Below are positions 54,650 through 63,941 of a DNA stretch of 64,000 nucleotides, piece by piece. The notes under the pieces were generated by a model. That model was not told the origin of the DNA. It searched no databases and was given only the letters and a program-made list of their open reading frames with translations. The first letter of the stretch is position 1. Each line of letters opens with the position of its first letter. The position numbers and the translations under genes are program-made. The stretch covers positions 124,001 to 188,000 of the forward strand of contig NZ_PDKC01000001.1 in assembly GCF_004116495.1 (NCBI RefSeq), given 5' to 3'. The DNA comes from Arcobacter sp. CECT 8985 (lineage in GTDB: Bacteria; Campylobacterota; Campylobacteria; Campylobacterales; Arcobacteraceae).

Positions 54650-55210
54650 TTGAATATTGCTATTTATTGTGGTTCAAGGCTTGGTAAAAACTTAAAATAT
54701 CAAGATGAAGCAGTAAAATTAATAAATACATTAGACAAATATAATTTTTCTATAGTTTATGGAGGAAGTATATCTGGACTAATGGGAACTATCTCAAATC
54801 AAGCTTTAAAAAATCATATGAACATAACAGGAGTTATTACATATGATTTAATAAACAAAGAGCTTGCTAACACTAATTTATCAAAACTATATAAAGTTGA
54901 AACTATCAGAGAAAGAAAAGCTTTAATGGAAAAGTTAAGTAATGCTTTTATTGCTATGCCAGGTGGTTATGGAACCTTTGAAGAGATATTTGAAGTTATT
55001 TCAAATGCACAAATTGGATATCACAATAAACCTTGTGTATTTTATAATGTAAATGGATATTATGATAATTTAATAAAATTCTTACAAAATTGCACCAATG
55101 AAGATTTTATTAATAAAAGATTTATTGATATGCTAATTATATCTGATAACCCAAATGAAATATGCCAAAAAATCTTAAATTACACTCCAGTAAAATCAAA
55201 ATGGGAATAA
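54650..55210 (+). CDS. LOG family protein (TIGR00730)
   Basis: A 186-residue Rossmann-fold protein of the LOG (cytokinin riboside 5'-monophosphate phosphoribohydrolase) family, also called nucleotide monophosphate nucleosidase. The signature is MPGGYGTFEEIFE (about 103-115), with the partner Arg in ETIRERKALM. In bacteria these enzymes split nucleotide monophosphates into base and ribose phosphate. The start is TTG 54650, with AAGGAG five bases upstream. It lies 22 bases after the RND gene, probably in the same transcript. Confidence 0.87.
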   Translation: MNIAIYCGSRLGKNLKYQDEAVKLINTLDKYNFSIVYGGSISGLMGTISNQALKNHMNITGVITYDLINKELANTNLSKLYKVETIRERKALMEKLSNAFIAMPGGYGTFEEIFEVISNAQIGYHNKPCVFYNVNGYYDNLIKFLQNCTNEDFINKRFIDMLIISDNPNEICQKILNYTPVKSKWE

Positions 55211-55329
55211 AATTTATATTAATAAAATATTAATGTCTTGTTATAACTCTATTAACTATTAAAATATATAATTATTTTTAAATATGCTATAGATATAGTA
55301 TATTACTCTCCTTGTTAAAAAATGTCTTT

Positions 55330-55356
55330 AGGAGAAGATTTTATCTTCTCCTTTTA
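55330..55356 (+). terminator. Intrinsic terminator downstream of LOG gene
   Basis: The stem AGGAGAAGAT / ATCTTCTCCT with a three-base TTT loop is followed by TTTTAATTTT. It lies about 120 bases after the LOG gene, farther than usual, with a promoter-like AT-rich stretch in between. Confidence 0.75.
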
Positions 55357-55500
55357 ATTTTAAAATTAATTTTAAAATTTATAAAATGTTAAGAAAAGTA
55401 AACATTTGAATATTTTTTTGAAAAAAATAATTAAAATTTAATACAAATAATAGAAAATAATATATAATTATGAATAGATATTCATAGTATTGAGGTAAAA

Positions 55501-55845
55501 ATGAAAAAATTAGATAATGTACAAACTGAATTATTAATGACAAACTTAGATGAAGATGGAAAACTATCTTGTTTAAAAGCATTTAAGGTTGCTCAACTTA
55601 TAGGACTAAATAAAAAAGATATGCAAGAAGTAATAAAACAGATGAATATAACTATTACTAATTGTGAAATTGATGTATCACATAAACTTAGTTTTTTAGA
55701 TATAAATGATGAAATATATAATGCACTTATAAAAAACAACGAAAAGATTGATGCAAATCTGGATTTAGAACAAGCACTAGAAAAAAGTGTACCAGTGAGT
55801 GAAATTGATTTAAGTTCAATTGTTTATAAAACTGACTGCTTATAA
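55501..55845 (+). CDS. Conserved hypothetical protein, possible winged-helix type
   Basis: A 114-residue soluble protein. Its core, DGKLSCLKAFKVAQLIGLNKKDMQEVIKQMNITITNCEID (about 19-58), looks like a helix-turn-helix-type domain. It resembles the small 'LxCxxAFKIA...GIKIxNCQLG' domain found alone or fused to redox and molybdenum proteins, but the final Cys/Gly motif is altered. GAGG precedes ATG 55501. It is transcribed alone and is followed by an inverted repeat. No function can be given. Confidence 0.65.
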   Translation: MKKLDNVQTELLMTNLDEDGKLSCLKAFKVAQLIGLNKKDMQEVIKQMNITITNCEIDVSHKLSFLDINDEIYNALIKNNEKIDANLDLEQALEKSVPVSEIDLSSIVYKTDCL

Positions 55846-55869
55846 ATAGAACTTTAATTTTACAACACC

Positions 55870-55898
55870 ATTTCATAACTTACTAAAAGTTATGAAAT
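55870..55898. terminator. Hairpin after the hypothetical gene
   Basis: A perfect 12-bp stem (ATTTCATAACTT / AAGTTATGAAAT) with a five-base loop lies 25 bases after the stop codon. No clear T-tract follows, so it may be a terminator or an mRNA-stabilising element. Confidence 0.5.
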
Positions 55899-56013
55899 AA
55901 ATAATGCCAATTAATTCATATTAGATTTAATTCTTACTTCTATTATACTGCTTAAATAATTTATAAAGTTAATACTTGATATAAGATATTGTCAAAATAA
56001 AAATAAAGAGAAA

Positions 56014-56649
56014 ATGATGGAAAAAAAATATATACTTTTTGATAATGATGGTGTTTTAGTAGAAACAGAAATGTGGTATTACCAAGCAAATAAAGATATA
56101 TTGCAATCTGTTGGAATAACTTTAGATTTTGATACTTACCAAAAGATTATGGTTCGTGGAGGTACAGCATGGGAACTTGCACAAGATAGAGGATATTCAG
56201 CTACTAAAATTGACAAATTAAGAGAAAAAAGAGATGAACTTTATCAGCACTTTATACAAACAAAAAATATAGAAATTGAAGGTGTCAAAGATACTTTAGA
56301 ACAACTAAAAAAAAGATACAAAATGGCAATAATAACAACAGCTAGAAGAGTTGATTTTGAACTTATTCATAAAAATAGAGGAATTGCTGATTTTATGGAT
56401 TTTGTTTTGTGTGTTGAAGATTATAAAAGAGCAAAACCATTTCCAGATCCATACTTGGCTGGATTAGAAAAATTTCATGCAAAAAAAGAAGAGACTATTG
56501 TTGTAGAAGATAGTCAAAGAGGTTTAGACTCTGCTTATAAAGCAGGAATTGATTGTATAATTGTAAAAAATGAGTTTACAAAATCACACAATTTTGAAAA
56601 AGCAAAATATTTTATTAATAAGTTTGAGGATTTAAAAAAACTTTTGTAG
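56014..56649 (+). CDS. HAD-superfamily hydrolase (beta-phosphoglucomutase-like)
   Basis: A 211-residue phosphatase-type protein. Motif I is LFDNDGVLVET (an Asn replaces the more usual Met or Leu between the two Asp), motif II is the Thr of IITTARR, and motifs III/IV are RAKPFPDPY and VVEDSQRGLDSAYKAG. A helical cap follows motif I, as in subfamily IA (PGMB, Gph, YniC-like). The substrate is probably a small sugar phosphate. Two ATG codons follow each other at 56014 and 56017; either could be used. Confidence 0.87.
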   Translation: MMEKKYILFDNDGVLVETEMWYYQANKDILQSVGITLDFDTYQKIMVRGGTAWELAQDRGYSATKIDKLREKRDELYQHFIQTKNIEIEGVKDTLEQLKKRYKMAIITTARRVDFELIHKNRGIADFMDFVLCVEDYKRAKPFPDPYLAGLEKFHAKKEETIVVEDSQRGLDSAYKAGIDCIIVKNEFTKSHNFEKAKYFINKFEDLKKLL

Positions 56650-56691
56650 TTTTATGATAAAATTTTAGTACATCAATAAAAAGAGTGCATT

Positions 56692-57954
56692 ATGATTAAT
56701 AAAGATTTTTTGAAAAAATTGACAATTTTATATGTAGAAGATGAAGAGTTAGCAAGAGAGAAACTAGCTAAAACTTTAAAAAGACTTTTTAAAACAGTCT
56801 ATCTAGCGCCAAATGGAATGGAAGGATACTTACAATTTCAAAAATTGCACCTTGCTAAAACACCTGTTGATTTAGTTCTTAGCGATATTAATATGCCTAA
56901 AATGAGTGGAATTGAAATGCTTGAACAAATAAGAGAATTAGACAGTGAAGTACCTTTTATTTTTACTACAGCAAGATCAGAATCAGAAAATTTATTAAAA
57001 GCAATTGAACTAAAAGCAAACCACTATATTTTAAAACCAATTGACACAGAAGATGTAATACTAAAATCTCAAGAGGTATGTCTAAAAAAATATTATGAAA
57101 GAATGCTAACACTAAAAAATGAAGAGTTAGAAAAATATTTAAATGCAATAGATAATATCGCAGTAGTTTTAAAATTTGATGAAAATGGTGATATAAAATT
57201 TGCAAACTCAGCAATGATTGAATCTTTAGAAAAAAAAGAAGAAGAAATTACAAATACAAATATAAGAGAATTAATTCACAAAGATATTTCAAAAGATATG
57301 ATAGATGATATTTTTACTACTTTATTAGAAAAAAGACAGTTTAAAGGTGAGTTAAAATTTCAAAATATAAAAGAAGAACCTTTTTATACAAACAATAATA
57401 TTTTTGAAATAGAAGAAAATGAAAAGTCTTTATTTATTAGCATTGGTTTTTTATCTACAGAAGAAAATTTAGAAAAAAGAGAATTTAAAAGAAAAGTTAT
57501 TAAAAATATTCAAGAGCATAAAGAACTTTTAGCTAAAGTAAAAAAAGAAAAAGAAGAGATACAAATAAAACTTAGAAAATATGAAAATATTTTACCAATG
57601 CTTAAAAATGAACTTGAATTAGAGAAGAAAAAAAGTCAAGCAAAACTTCAACAAATAAAACATTATGAAAATGAAAAACTAAATAGTAACGAAAAACAAG
57701 ATGGAATTTTAAAAATAAAAAATAGTCAAATAGATGATTATAAAGAAGCAATGGCAAGAACAAAAAAAGAAAAAGATTTGCTTCTTGAAAAAATTCATCA
57801 TTTAGAAGAAGATATACTTGCTAAAAAAGTTGATATTGAGAAAAAAGAAGAGACTATTGAAGTAAAAAATAAAAGAATTTTAGACTTACAAGATGTAATA
57901 AAACATAGAGAATCTCAGCTAAGAGAGCTAGATCCAAAAGCTCTACTTAGTTAA
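56692..57954 (+). CDS. Response regulator with PAS-like and coiled-coil output
   Basis: A 420-residue protein. The N-terminal receiver (about 10-130) has the acidic pair in YVEDEE, phosphorylation site Asp65 in LVLSDINMP, the Thr of FTTARS and the Lys in YILKPID. A PAS-like domain follows (about 140-260: AIDNIAVVLKFDENGDIKFANSAMIESLE), then a long lysine/glutamate-rich coiled coil to the end. No HTH or enzyme domain is present, so output is probably by protein contact. Its 3' end overlaps that of the convergent receiver-kinase gene by four bases. Confidence 0.88.
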   Translation: MINKDFLKKLTILYVEDEELAREKLAKTLKRLFKTVYLAPNGMEGYLQFQKLHLAKTPVDLVLSDINMPKMSGIEMLEQIRELDSEVPFIFTTARSESENLLKAIELKANHYILKPIDTEDVILKSQEVCLKKYYERMLTLKNEELEKYLNAIDNIAVVLKFDENGDIKFANSAMIESLEKKEEEITNTNIRELIHKDISKDMIDDIFTTLLEKRQFKGELKFQNIKEEPFYTNNNIFEIEENEKSLFISIGFLSTEENLEKREFKRKVIKNIQEHKELLAKVKKEKEEIQIKLRKYENILPMLKNELELEKKKSQAKLQQIKHYENEKLNSNEKQDGILKIKNSQIDDYKEAMARTKKEKDLLLEKIHHLEEDILAKKVDIEKKEETIEVKNKRILDLQDVIKHRESQLRELDPKALLS

Positions 57955-59063
57955 TTTGAATTTGGTAAAATTAATATAAATTTTGCACCAATATTACTAT
58001 TTTCAAGTTTCAATTCACCACCAAAACTAGTTCTTACAACTAGTTTTACCATATACAAACCTGTCCCTGTTCCTGTCTCTTTTGTAGTAAAATATGGATC
58101 AAAAATTTTGTCTAAATTATCTTCTTTTATTCCACCTGCACTATCTTCAACAACTAAAATAGTATAATTTTTATGTGCTCCTGAATTTATATTTATTTTT
58201 CTATCTTCAATGCCTCTTTCAATAAATGCATCTTGGGCATTTGTAATTAGATTTAAAACAACTTGCTCTAATTCAGAATCAACACCATAAACCTCTTCAT
58301 CATTAACATCAACTGTTAACTCAACTTTATTTGATTCTAATTGTTTATGAAGTAACGATATTGAGTTATCTATAACTTTTTTTAATAAAAATTTCTTTTT
58401 TGTTTTTTTAGGATTGAAAAAATCTCTAAATCCATCAATTGTTTTACTCATAAATTCAATATTTTCTTTTGTGTTTTTTGAAAAATCATCAATAAATGCA
58501 TCATCTATTTCATCTAATTTATAAGTATCTTTTACATCATTGCAGTATAAAGATAAAACATTAAGAGGTTGTTTTAATTGATGTGCAATTACACCTATCA
58601 TCTCACCCATAGTTGCCATTTTTGCTTGGTGAATCAAAATCTCATTTTTTTGTTCTATTTCATCTTGTCTTTTTTTACTTCGTTCAAATATATCAATGTA
58701 AACTTTTAATTTTGCATCTAATAAAAGATCATCAATTGGTTTAGTAATATACTCAATTGCACCAATATCATACCCTTTTCTTTTGTACTCATCTTTATCA
58801 TAAATACCTGTAATAAATATCAAAGGAATATCTTTTGTTTTTTCTATTCCTTTTAAATATTCTGCGAACTCAAATCCATCAATTTCAGGCATCTGAACAT
58901 CTGTAAGAATAAGATTTATCTCATTTTTCATCAAAATTTCCATACCCTCTTGGGCACTTAAAGCACTGAAAATCTCAACATCAAAACTATCTTCTATCAT
59001 CATTTTTAATGAATGTATATTTTCTGCTACATCATCTACTAATAAAATACTAAACTTTTCCAT
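57951..59063 (-). CDS. Hybrid protein: receiver domain plus histidine kinase
   Basis: A 370-residue soluble protein with the unusual order receiver then kinase. The receiver has LLVDD (10-11), Asp55 in LILTDVQMP and the Lys of YITKPID. The dimerisation/phosphoacceptor helix carries His161 in IAHQLKQPLNVL, and the ATPase domain ends with GTGTGLYMVKLVV. ATG 59063 has AAAGGA six bases upstream; an upstream TTG is rejected. It is the last gene of the FIST-kinase-kinase series, and its own receiver could accept phosphate from those kinases. Confidence 0.9.
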   Translation of the reverse strand: MEKFSILLVDDVAENIHSLKMMIEDSFDVEIFSALSAQEGMEILMKNEINLILTDVQMPEIDGFEFAEYLKGIEKTKDIPLIFITGIYDKDEYKRKGYDIGAIEYITKPIDDLLLDAKLKVYIDIFERSKKRQDEIEQKNEILIHQAKMATMGEMIGVIAHQLKQPLNVLSLYCNDVKDTYKLDEIDDAFIDDFSKNTKENIEFMSKTIDGFRDFFNPKKTKKKFLLKKVIDNSISLLHKQLESNKVELTVDVNDEEVYGVDSELEQVVLNLITNAQDAFIERGIEDRKININSGAHKNYTILVVEDSAGGIKEDNLDKIFDPYFTTKETGTGTGLYMVKLVVRTSFGGELKLENSNIGAKFILILPNSN

Positions 59064-59147
59064 TTTCAATCCTTTTAGAAGATATATTATATATTTAACT
59101 TTAACTCTTATTTTAACTATTTAAAATATTAAAATTAATAAATTTTT

Positions 59148-61013
59148 TTATGAATTATCTTTTATATATTTCAATAAATTTTCACAATCAATTGGTTTAC
59201 TAATTAAATTGTTATAAATTTTACTATCACTTTGGCCTATTCCAACTATCTTAATATCAAATTGCTCTTTTATATTTTTTAATATTTCCTCATCTTTTGT
59301 TACCTCTATTATTAAAATTGTTTTTTCTAAATTATACTTTTTAATATATTCAAAAGCTTTAAGTACACTATCAAATTGATTTAAATTTATATTAATTTGT
59401 TTGTTTAAAAAAACTCCTACTTCAAAGAATAATAATGGATTATTATTAATAATAATAATCTCTTTTTTATCTTCTTGTTTATTCTTTAAAATATTCTCTA
59501 CTTGTATATGTTCTTCTATTTTATCTAGTTTTTCACTTTTTACAGATATATCTTTTTTATCTTTTTTATTAAATACAAAAGAAAAACAACTACCTTCATT
59601 TTCAATACTTTTTACAAGAATATCTCCATCATGTAATTTTGCCAATTTTTTTGAAATATATAAACCTAAACCTGTACCACCATATTTTCTAGTTAGTGAA
59701 GCATCAAGTTGTTTAAAACTATAAAATATTTTTTCTAAATTTTTTTCACTTATTCCAATTCCTGTATCTATAACATTTAACTCTATTTGTGTCTTAGTTT
59801 CATTGACCTCAATTTTTATTGAACCTTTATGCGTGAATTTTATTGCATTGCTTATTAGGTTTTTACAAATTTGATTAAACCTTAATATATCTATTATTTG
59901 TATTTCATTTTCAAGTGATATATTTACTTCAAAATCTAACTCTTTTGTTGCTGCTATTAATTTAAAATTATTTAGTAATTTTTCAATAATTTCTTTAAGA
60001 TTTACCTCTTGATAGTTTATTTTTACATCTTTGGCTTCAATTTTAGTTAAATCCAAAATATCATCTATCAATATTTTTAATTCAGTTGCTGATTTATTTA
60101 TTACTTTTAACTCATTAATAGTTTTTTCACTTAGATCACTATTTTTATTTTTTATCAATACAGAAGATATTAGTGTTATTGGATTTAAAGGTGTTTTTAA
60201 TTCATGACTTATATTCGCTAAAAAGAAGTTTTTATATTCATTTGCTTCTATTAGATCCTCTTTTTGTTTTTTTAGTTTCAAGTTTAACTTTTTAACTTTT
60301 TCAAACTCCTCTACTACTCTTTTTGACATATAATTAAAACTATCAGCTAATTCATTTAATTCTGTATATTTTTTTGTATTATCCAAATCTATAAAAGTTC
60401 TGTTGACTCCATCAAGATTTCTTGTAGCTTCAATTATCTTTTTTAATGGAGCAGTAATAATGTGATAAATAAAATAAATAAAAAGAAGAAAAAGAGTAAT
60501 AAGTTTTACAAATGTAAAAATTAATATATATATAATATCATTTTTTATTATTTTAAATATTTCATCTTTATGATAATATATATTTACTTTTGCTATTTGT
60601 TTATTATTTGAGTTTAAAAAGTATGTAAATCTTTCCATATTTTCTTTATATTTTACACTCTTTTTAAAATCAAATTGATATGTATTAAAATCTTTTTCAT
60701 TATTTGATAAAGTACCTTTTTCATAAACTATTACATTATCTATAAGCTTTATGCTTATACCTAAAATATGTTTACTTTTTAAAAATTCTTCTACTATATT
60801 TTGTACTCTTTTTTTATCATTATTATGAATGGCCTTTGTTAACTCTTTTTTTGAAGTATTTTCAATCAAAGAAAATCCTCTTATTAAACTATCTTTTGTA
60901 AAATAGTATTTTGAGCGTATTTCCATTCCAGTATATATAACTATAAATATAAAATAAATGTAAAATATTTTTTTAAATATTTCTAAGCCTAAAAAACTTG
61001 TAAATGAGTTCAT
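59148..61013 (-). CDS. Membrane histidine kinase with degenerate receiver
   Basis: A 621-residue sensor kinase. Membrane helices at about 13-30 and 160-186 enclose a periplasmic domain of about 130 residues. A HAMP-like linker (about 188-240), HisKA with His270 in NISHELKTPLNPI, and HATPase (FNQICKNLISNAIKF, KYGGTGLGLYISKKL) follow. The C-terminal 110 residues look like a receiver, but the acceptor position reads IIEVTKDE, with Glu for Asp, so it is probably a pseudo-receiver. GAGG lies five bases before the ATG. It starts 17 bases after the GAF-type kinase gene. Confidence 0.9.
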   Translation of the reverse strand: MNSFTSFLGLEIFKKIFYIYFIFIVIYTGMEIRSKYYFTKDSLIRGFSLIENTSKKELTKAIHNNDKKRVQNIVEEFLKSKHILGISIKLIDNVIVYEKGTLSNNEKDFNTYQFDFKKSVKYKENMERFTYFLNSNNKQIAKVNIYYHKDEIFKIIKNDIIYILIFTFVKLITLFLLFIYFIYHIITAPLKKIIEATRNLDGVNRTFIDLDNTKKYTELNELADSFNYMSKRVVEEFEKVKKLNLKLKKQKEDLIEANEYKNFFLANISHELKTPLNPITLISSVLIKNKNSDLSEKTINELKVINKSATELKILIDDILDLTKIEAKDVKINYQEVNLKEIIEKLLNNFKLIAATKELDFEVNISLENEIQIIDILRFNQICKNLISNAIKFTHKGSIKIEVNETKTQIELNVIDTGIGISEKNLEKIFYSFKQLDASLTRKYGGTGLGLYISKKLAKLHDGDILVKSIENEGSCFSFVFNKKDKKDISVKSEKLDKIEEHIQVENILKNKQEDKKEIIIINNNPLLFFEVGVFLNKQININLNQFDSVLKAFEYIKKYNLEKTILIIEVTKDEEILKNIKEQFDIKIVGIGQSDSKIYNNLISKPIDCENLLKYIKDNS

Positions 61014-61030
61014 TTTAACCTCATCATAGA

Positions 61031-62677
61031 TTATTTAATTTTCTTTTTTTGTTTTACTAAATCCATCATCTTATTAACCAATGAAAAATCAACATCTTGT
61101 CTTGATAAACATATATCAACATTTTCTACATTTTTATCTGCAATTGAAATTATTGCAATATTATTTTCATTTGCAGTCTTTACAAAAGTATCTATATCAG
61201 CATCTTTACAATTTATTTCATCAAAAATCACTGCTTCAAAAGTTTTGTTTTGTAATATTTTTTGTGCACTTTCTATTGAATCACTATGTTTTACTACTAC
61301 CCCTTCTTTTTTCAAAGCTACTAATAATGGGAAAAGTGTAGAATGATCCCCTTTTACAATAAGTAAATTTTCAAAACTGTTAATCTCATCTTCAGTCATT
61401 TTATCTTTATCTTCAAGATTAAAAAATACTATATCATCTGTTTTTACAGAAGTATCTACTCCACTTGATATATCAACTTTATCATCAGATACATTTTTTA
61501 TTACTACTTTTTTTGGTAATGTAACTTTAAAATTACTTCCTACTCCAACTTTACTTTCTACAGTGATATCTCCACCTAATAAATGAGCTAACTCTTTTGA
61601 AATTGCAAGTCCTAGACCAGTACCACCATATTTTCTTGTAGTACTACCATCTGCTTGTTTAAATCTATCAAATATATTTTTTAATTTATCATTACTTATT
61701 CCAATACCTTCATCAATTACTGAAATAAATATATTTTCATTGCTCTCTTCTACTTTTATCTCTACTGTTCCATTTTCTGTAAATTTAAATGCATTACTAA
61801 GTAAATTTTTAATTATTTGTTTAATTCTTGATTCATCACTTAATATCTCAAAATTTTTGATATTGAATTTTTTAATAAAATTAATATTTTTATCATCTGC
61901 TAAAGGTTTCATAGAATCATATAAAATATCAATAATCTCTTCAACATTTAATCTTTTTAAATTTAAAGACAATTCCCCTGCTTCAATTTTAGAAATATCT
62001 AAAATATCATTTATTAGTACAAGTAAATCATTTCCACAGTTATTAACAATTCCCATATTTTTTACTTGTTCTTCGTCTAATTTTCCTTTTTTGTTTTTCT
62101 TCATTACTGATGAAATTACAATTATTGAGTTTAAAGGTGTTTTTAACTCATGACTCATATTTGCTAAAAAGTCATTTTTATATTTATTTGCTTCAACTAA
62201 CTCTTTTCTTTGTCTTTCTAGTTCAATTGCAAGTGCTTTTAATTTTTCATTTCTTTTTTTCATAATTTTAACATTTAAACAAGAGTCAATACTTATATTT
62301 AGTTTATGTGCTAATCCTTGAAACATTGAACCTAAAAAACTCATATTCATGTTTTTTTTACTATAAATAAAAAACATCAATCCTCTATCTAATGGAAGAA
62401 TCAAGACTCTTTGAGTTCTATCACTTCTATTATCTAAAATATTAAAACTATCATAAACATCACTATAACTTTCAATATCAAAATCTCTTATTTTTCCTAT
62501 GCTAATAACTTTATTTAACCTTTCTTTAGCTTCATCAAACAGATAAAAGCTTCCATACAAAGCAAATGTTTCATTTAAAAAAGTTTTTAAAACTTCTTTT
62601 AACATCTCCTTTAAATCAAGGCTATTTCCTATTGCACTATGGCATTTATACGTCAAGGCTAACTGTTCTACTAACAT
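61031..62677 (-). CDS. Cytoplasmic GAF-type histidine kinase with receiver-like C-terminus
   Basis: A 548-residue soluble kinase. The N-terminal 140 residues resemble a GAF-type sensor (SFYLFDEAKERLNKVISIG, VLILPLDRGLMFFIYSKKN). HisKA carries His176 in NMSHELKTPLNSI, and HATPase has IKQIIKNLLSNAFKF and KYGGTGLGLAISKEL. The C-terminal 110 residues are receiver-like, with Asp in AVIFDEINCKD. ATG 62677 overlaps the FIST gene stop by seven bases and has a GTAGG upstream, so I prefer it to the TTG at 62695. It probably takes its input from the FIST protein. Confidence 0.88.
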   Translation of the reverse strand: MLVEQLALTYKCHSAIGNSLDLKEMLKEVLKTFLNETFALYGSFYLFDEAKERLNKVISIGKIRDFDIESYSDVYDSFNILDNRSDRTQRVLILPLDRGLMFFIYSKKNMNMSFLGSMFQGLAHKLNISIDSCLNVKIMKKRNEKLKALAIELERQRKELVEANKYKNDFLANMSHELKTPLNSIIVISSVMKKNKKGKLDEEQVKNMGIVNNCGNDLLVLINDILDISKIEAGELSLNLKRLNVEEIIDILYDSMKPLADDKNINFIKKFNIKNFEILSDESRIKQIIKNLLSNAFKFTENGTVEIKVEESNENIFISVIDEGIGISNDKLKNIFDRFKQADGSTTRKYGGTGLGLAISKELAHLLGGDITVESKVGVGSNFKVTLPKKVVIKNVSDDKVDISSGVDTSVKTDDIVFFNLEDKDKMTEDEINSFENLLIVKGDHSTLFPLLVALKKEGVVVKHSDSIESAQKILQNKTFEAVIFDEINCKDADIDTFVKTANENNIAIISIADKNVENVDICLSRQDVDFSLVNKMMDLVKQKKKIK

Positions 62678-63729
62678 ACTGCACCTACTATACAAGTGTT
62701 ATTGTAGTAATTTATATTTATATTATCTTCACTTAATATTTCACCAAGTGTAGCTGCTCCAATTAATGCTCTGTTTTCTATTATTTGTTTTACTTTTTCT
62801 ATTTCTTCTTCATATTTATCTGATAATAATAATCTTCTATTTATACATTCAAATAAAAAAACTAAATTTTGTTTGTGATTACACCCTTCAACTGCATTTT
62901 TTGTTGCAAGATAAGCTGCATTAAGTAAATTTTGTTTTTTACCTTTTAAAATACAAATAACAGAATTTTGTGTTATAGGTAAAGATAAATTAAATCCATC
63001 ACTATTGCTTTCAATTATATCTCTTATATATATTTGTTTATCAAAGTTAACTAAGCCTATAGGATAAGTTAATAAATAAGGATCTAGACTAGTTATTTTT
63101 TTATCTAAATCTTCTTCTAATATACTTTTATAAAGTATAGAAACATCAGTATAATCAATTTGTTTTAATACATTTTTATCACTCATTGTTGCTATAAGTT
63201 CATTTTTTAAAACTTCCCAACCATGTTCATTTGATACTTTTAAAGTATCTGTTTTTGTTAATAAAATAGCTGCATCTATAAACATTCCTTCATTTGAGAA
63301 TATCACTTCTTTTCTATTAAAAGGAATTTCACCTGCTCCACCACCCATAACAGTTGTATTTGCACCAATAATTTCAAATAAGGAGTCTAAATAAGTTTGT
63401 TTATTTGCACTTAATGCATCTACAAAAGTAATAATTGATTTTGTATTTTCAAAATCTTGTTCAGTTAAAGTAAGATTAAGCATATCTTTTTGTAAAAAAA
63501 TATTTTCATTTTCTTGTAATTCATATGCTATTAATCCATCATTATAATTTTTACCATCAAAAATAATTTCAGGGAAGATAGCTCCATATGCTTCTATTTT
63601 AGAGTTTCTTAATAATGATATATAAAATTTACATCTTTGAGATACAAGTAACAAATACTTTTTTTCAGTCTCTTTACAATCTTTTACAAATGAGTCCAAA
63701 TTTAAATAATATTTAATATTAGTAGTCAT
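62671..63729 (-). CDS. FIST domain sensory protein
   Basis: A 352-residue cytoplasmic protein with the FIST N and FIST C domains, predicted to bind small ligands such as amino acids. Recognisable parts are FEIIGANTTVMGGGAGEIPFNRKEVIFSNEGMFIDAAILL (FIST N end) and FLFECINRRLLLSDKYEEEIEKVKQII with IGAATLGEI (FIST C). The last residues GAVC overlap the next gene's start. AAAGGAG precedes ATG 63729. It is the first gene of a four-gene signalling operon. Confidence 0.88.
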   Translation of the reverse strand: MTTNIKYYLNLDSFVKDCKETEKKYLLLVSQRCKFYISLLRNSKIEAYGAIFPEIIFDGKNYNDGLIAYELQENENIFLQKDMLNLTLTEQDFENTKSIITFVDALSANKQTYLDSLFEIIGANTTVMGGGAGEIPFNRKEVIFSNEGMFIDAAILLTKTDTLKVSNEHGWEVLKNELIATMSDKNVLKQIDYTDVSILYKSILEEDLDKKITSLDPYLLTYPIGLVNFDKQIYIRDIIESNSDGFNLSLPITQNSVICILKGKKQNLLNAAYLATKNAVEGCNHKQNLVFLFECINRRLLLSDKYEEEIEKVKQIIENRALIGAATLGEILSEDNININYYNNTCIVGAVC

Positions 63730-63941
63730 AATAAACTCCTTTTATATATTAATAAAAATTTATAAATATATAATTACATTTTATTTAATAATAGTATTAT
63801 AATAGTATCAAAACAATATTTTATTTTCCTAGTTTAATAATAATTTTGTTTTATTTTTTAAAAAAAGTGTTACTTTATACAATAAGCTTAATAACTATTT
63901 TCTTTTGATAATATTACATTTAATAAAACAAGAGGAATAAC

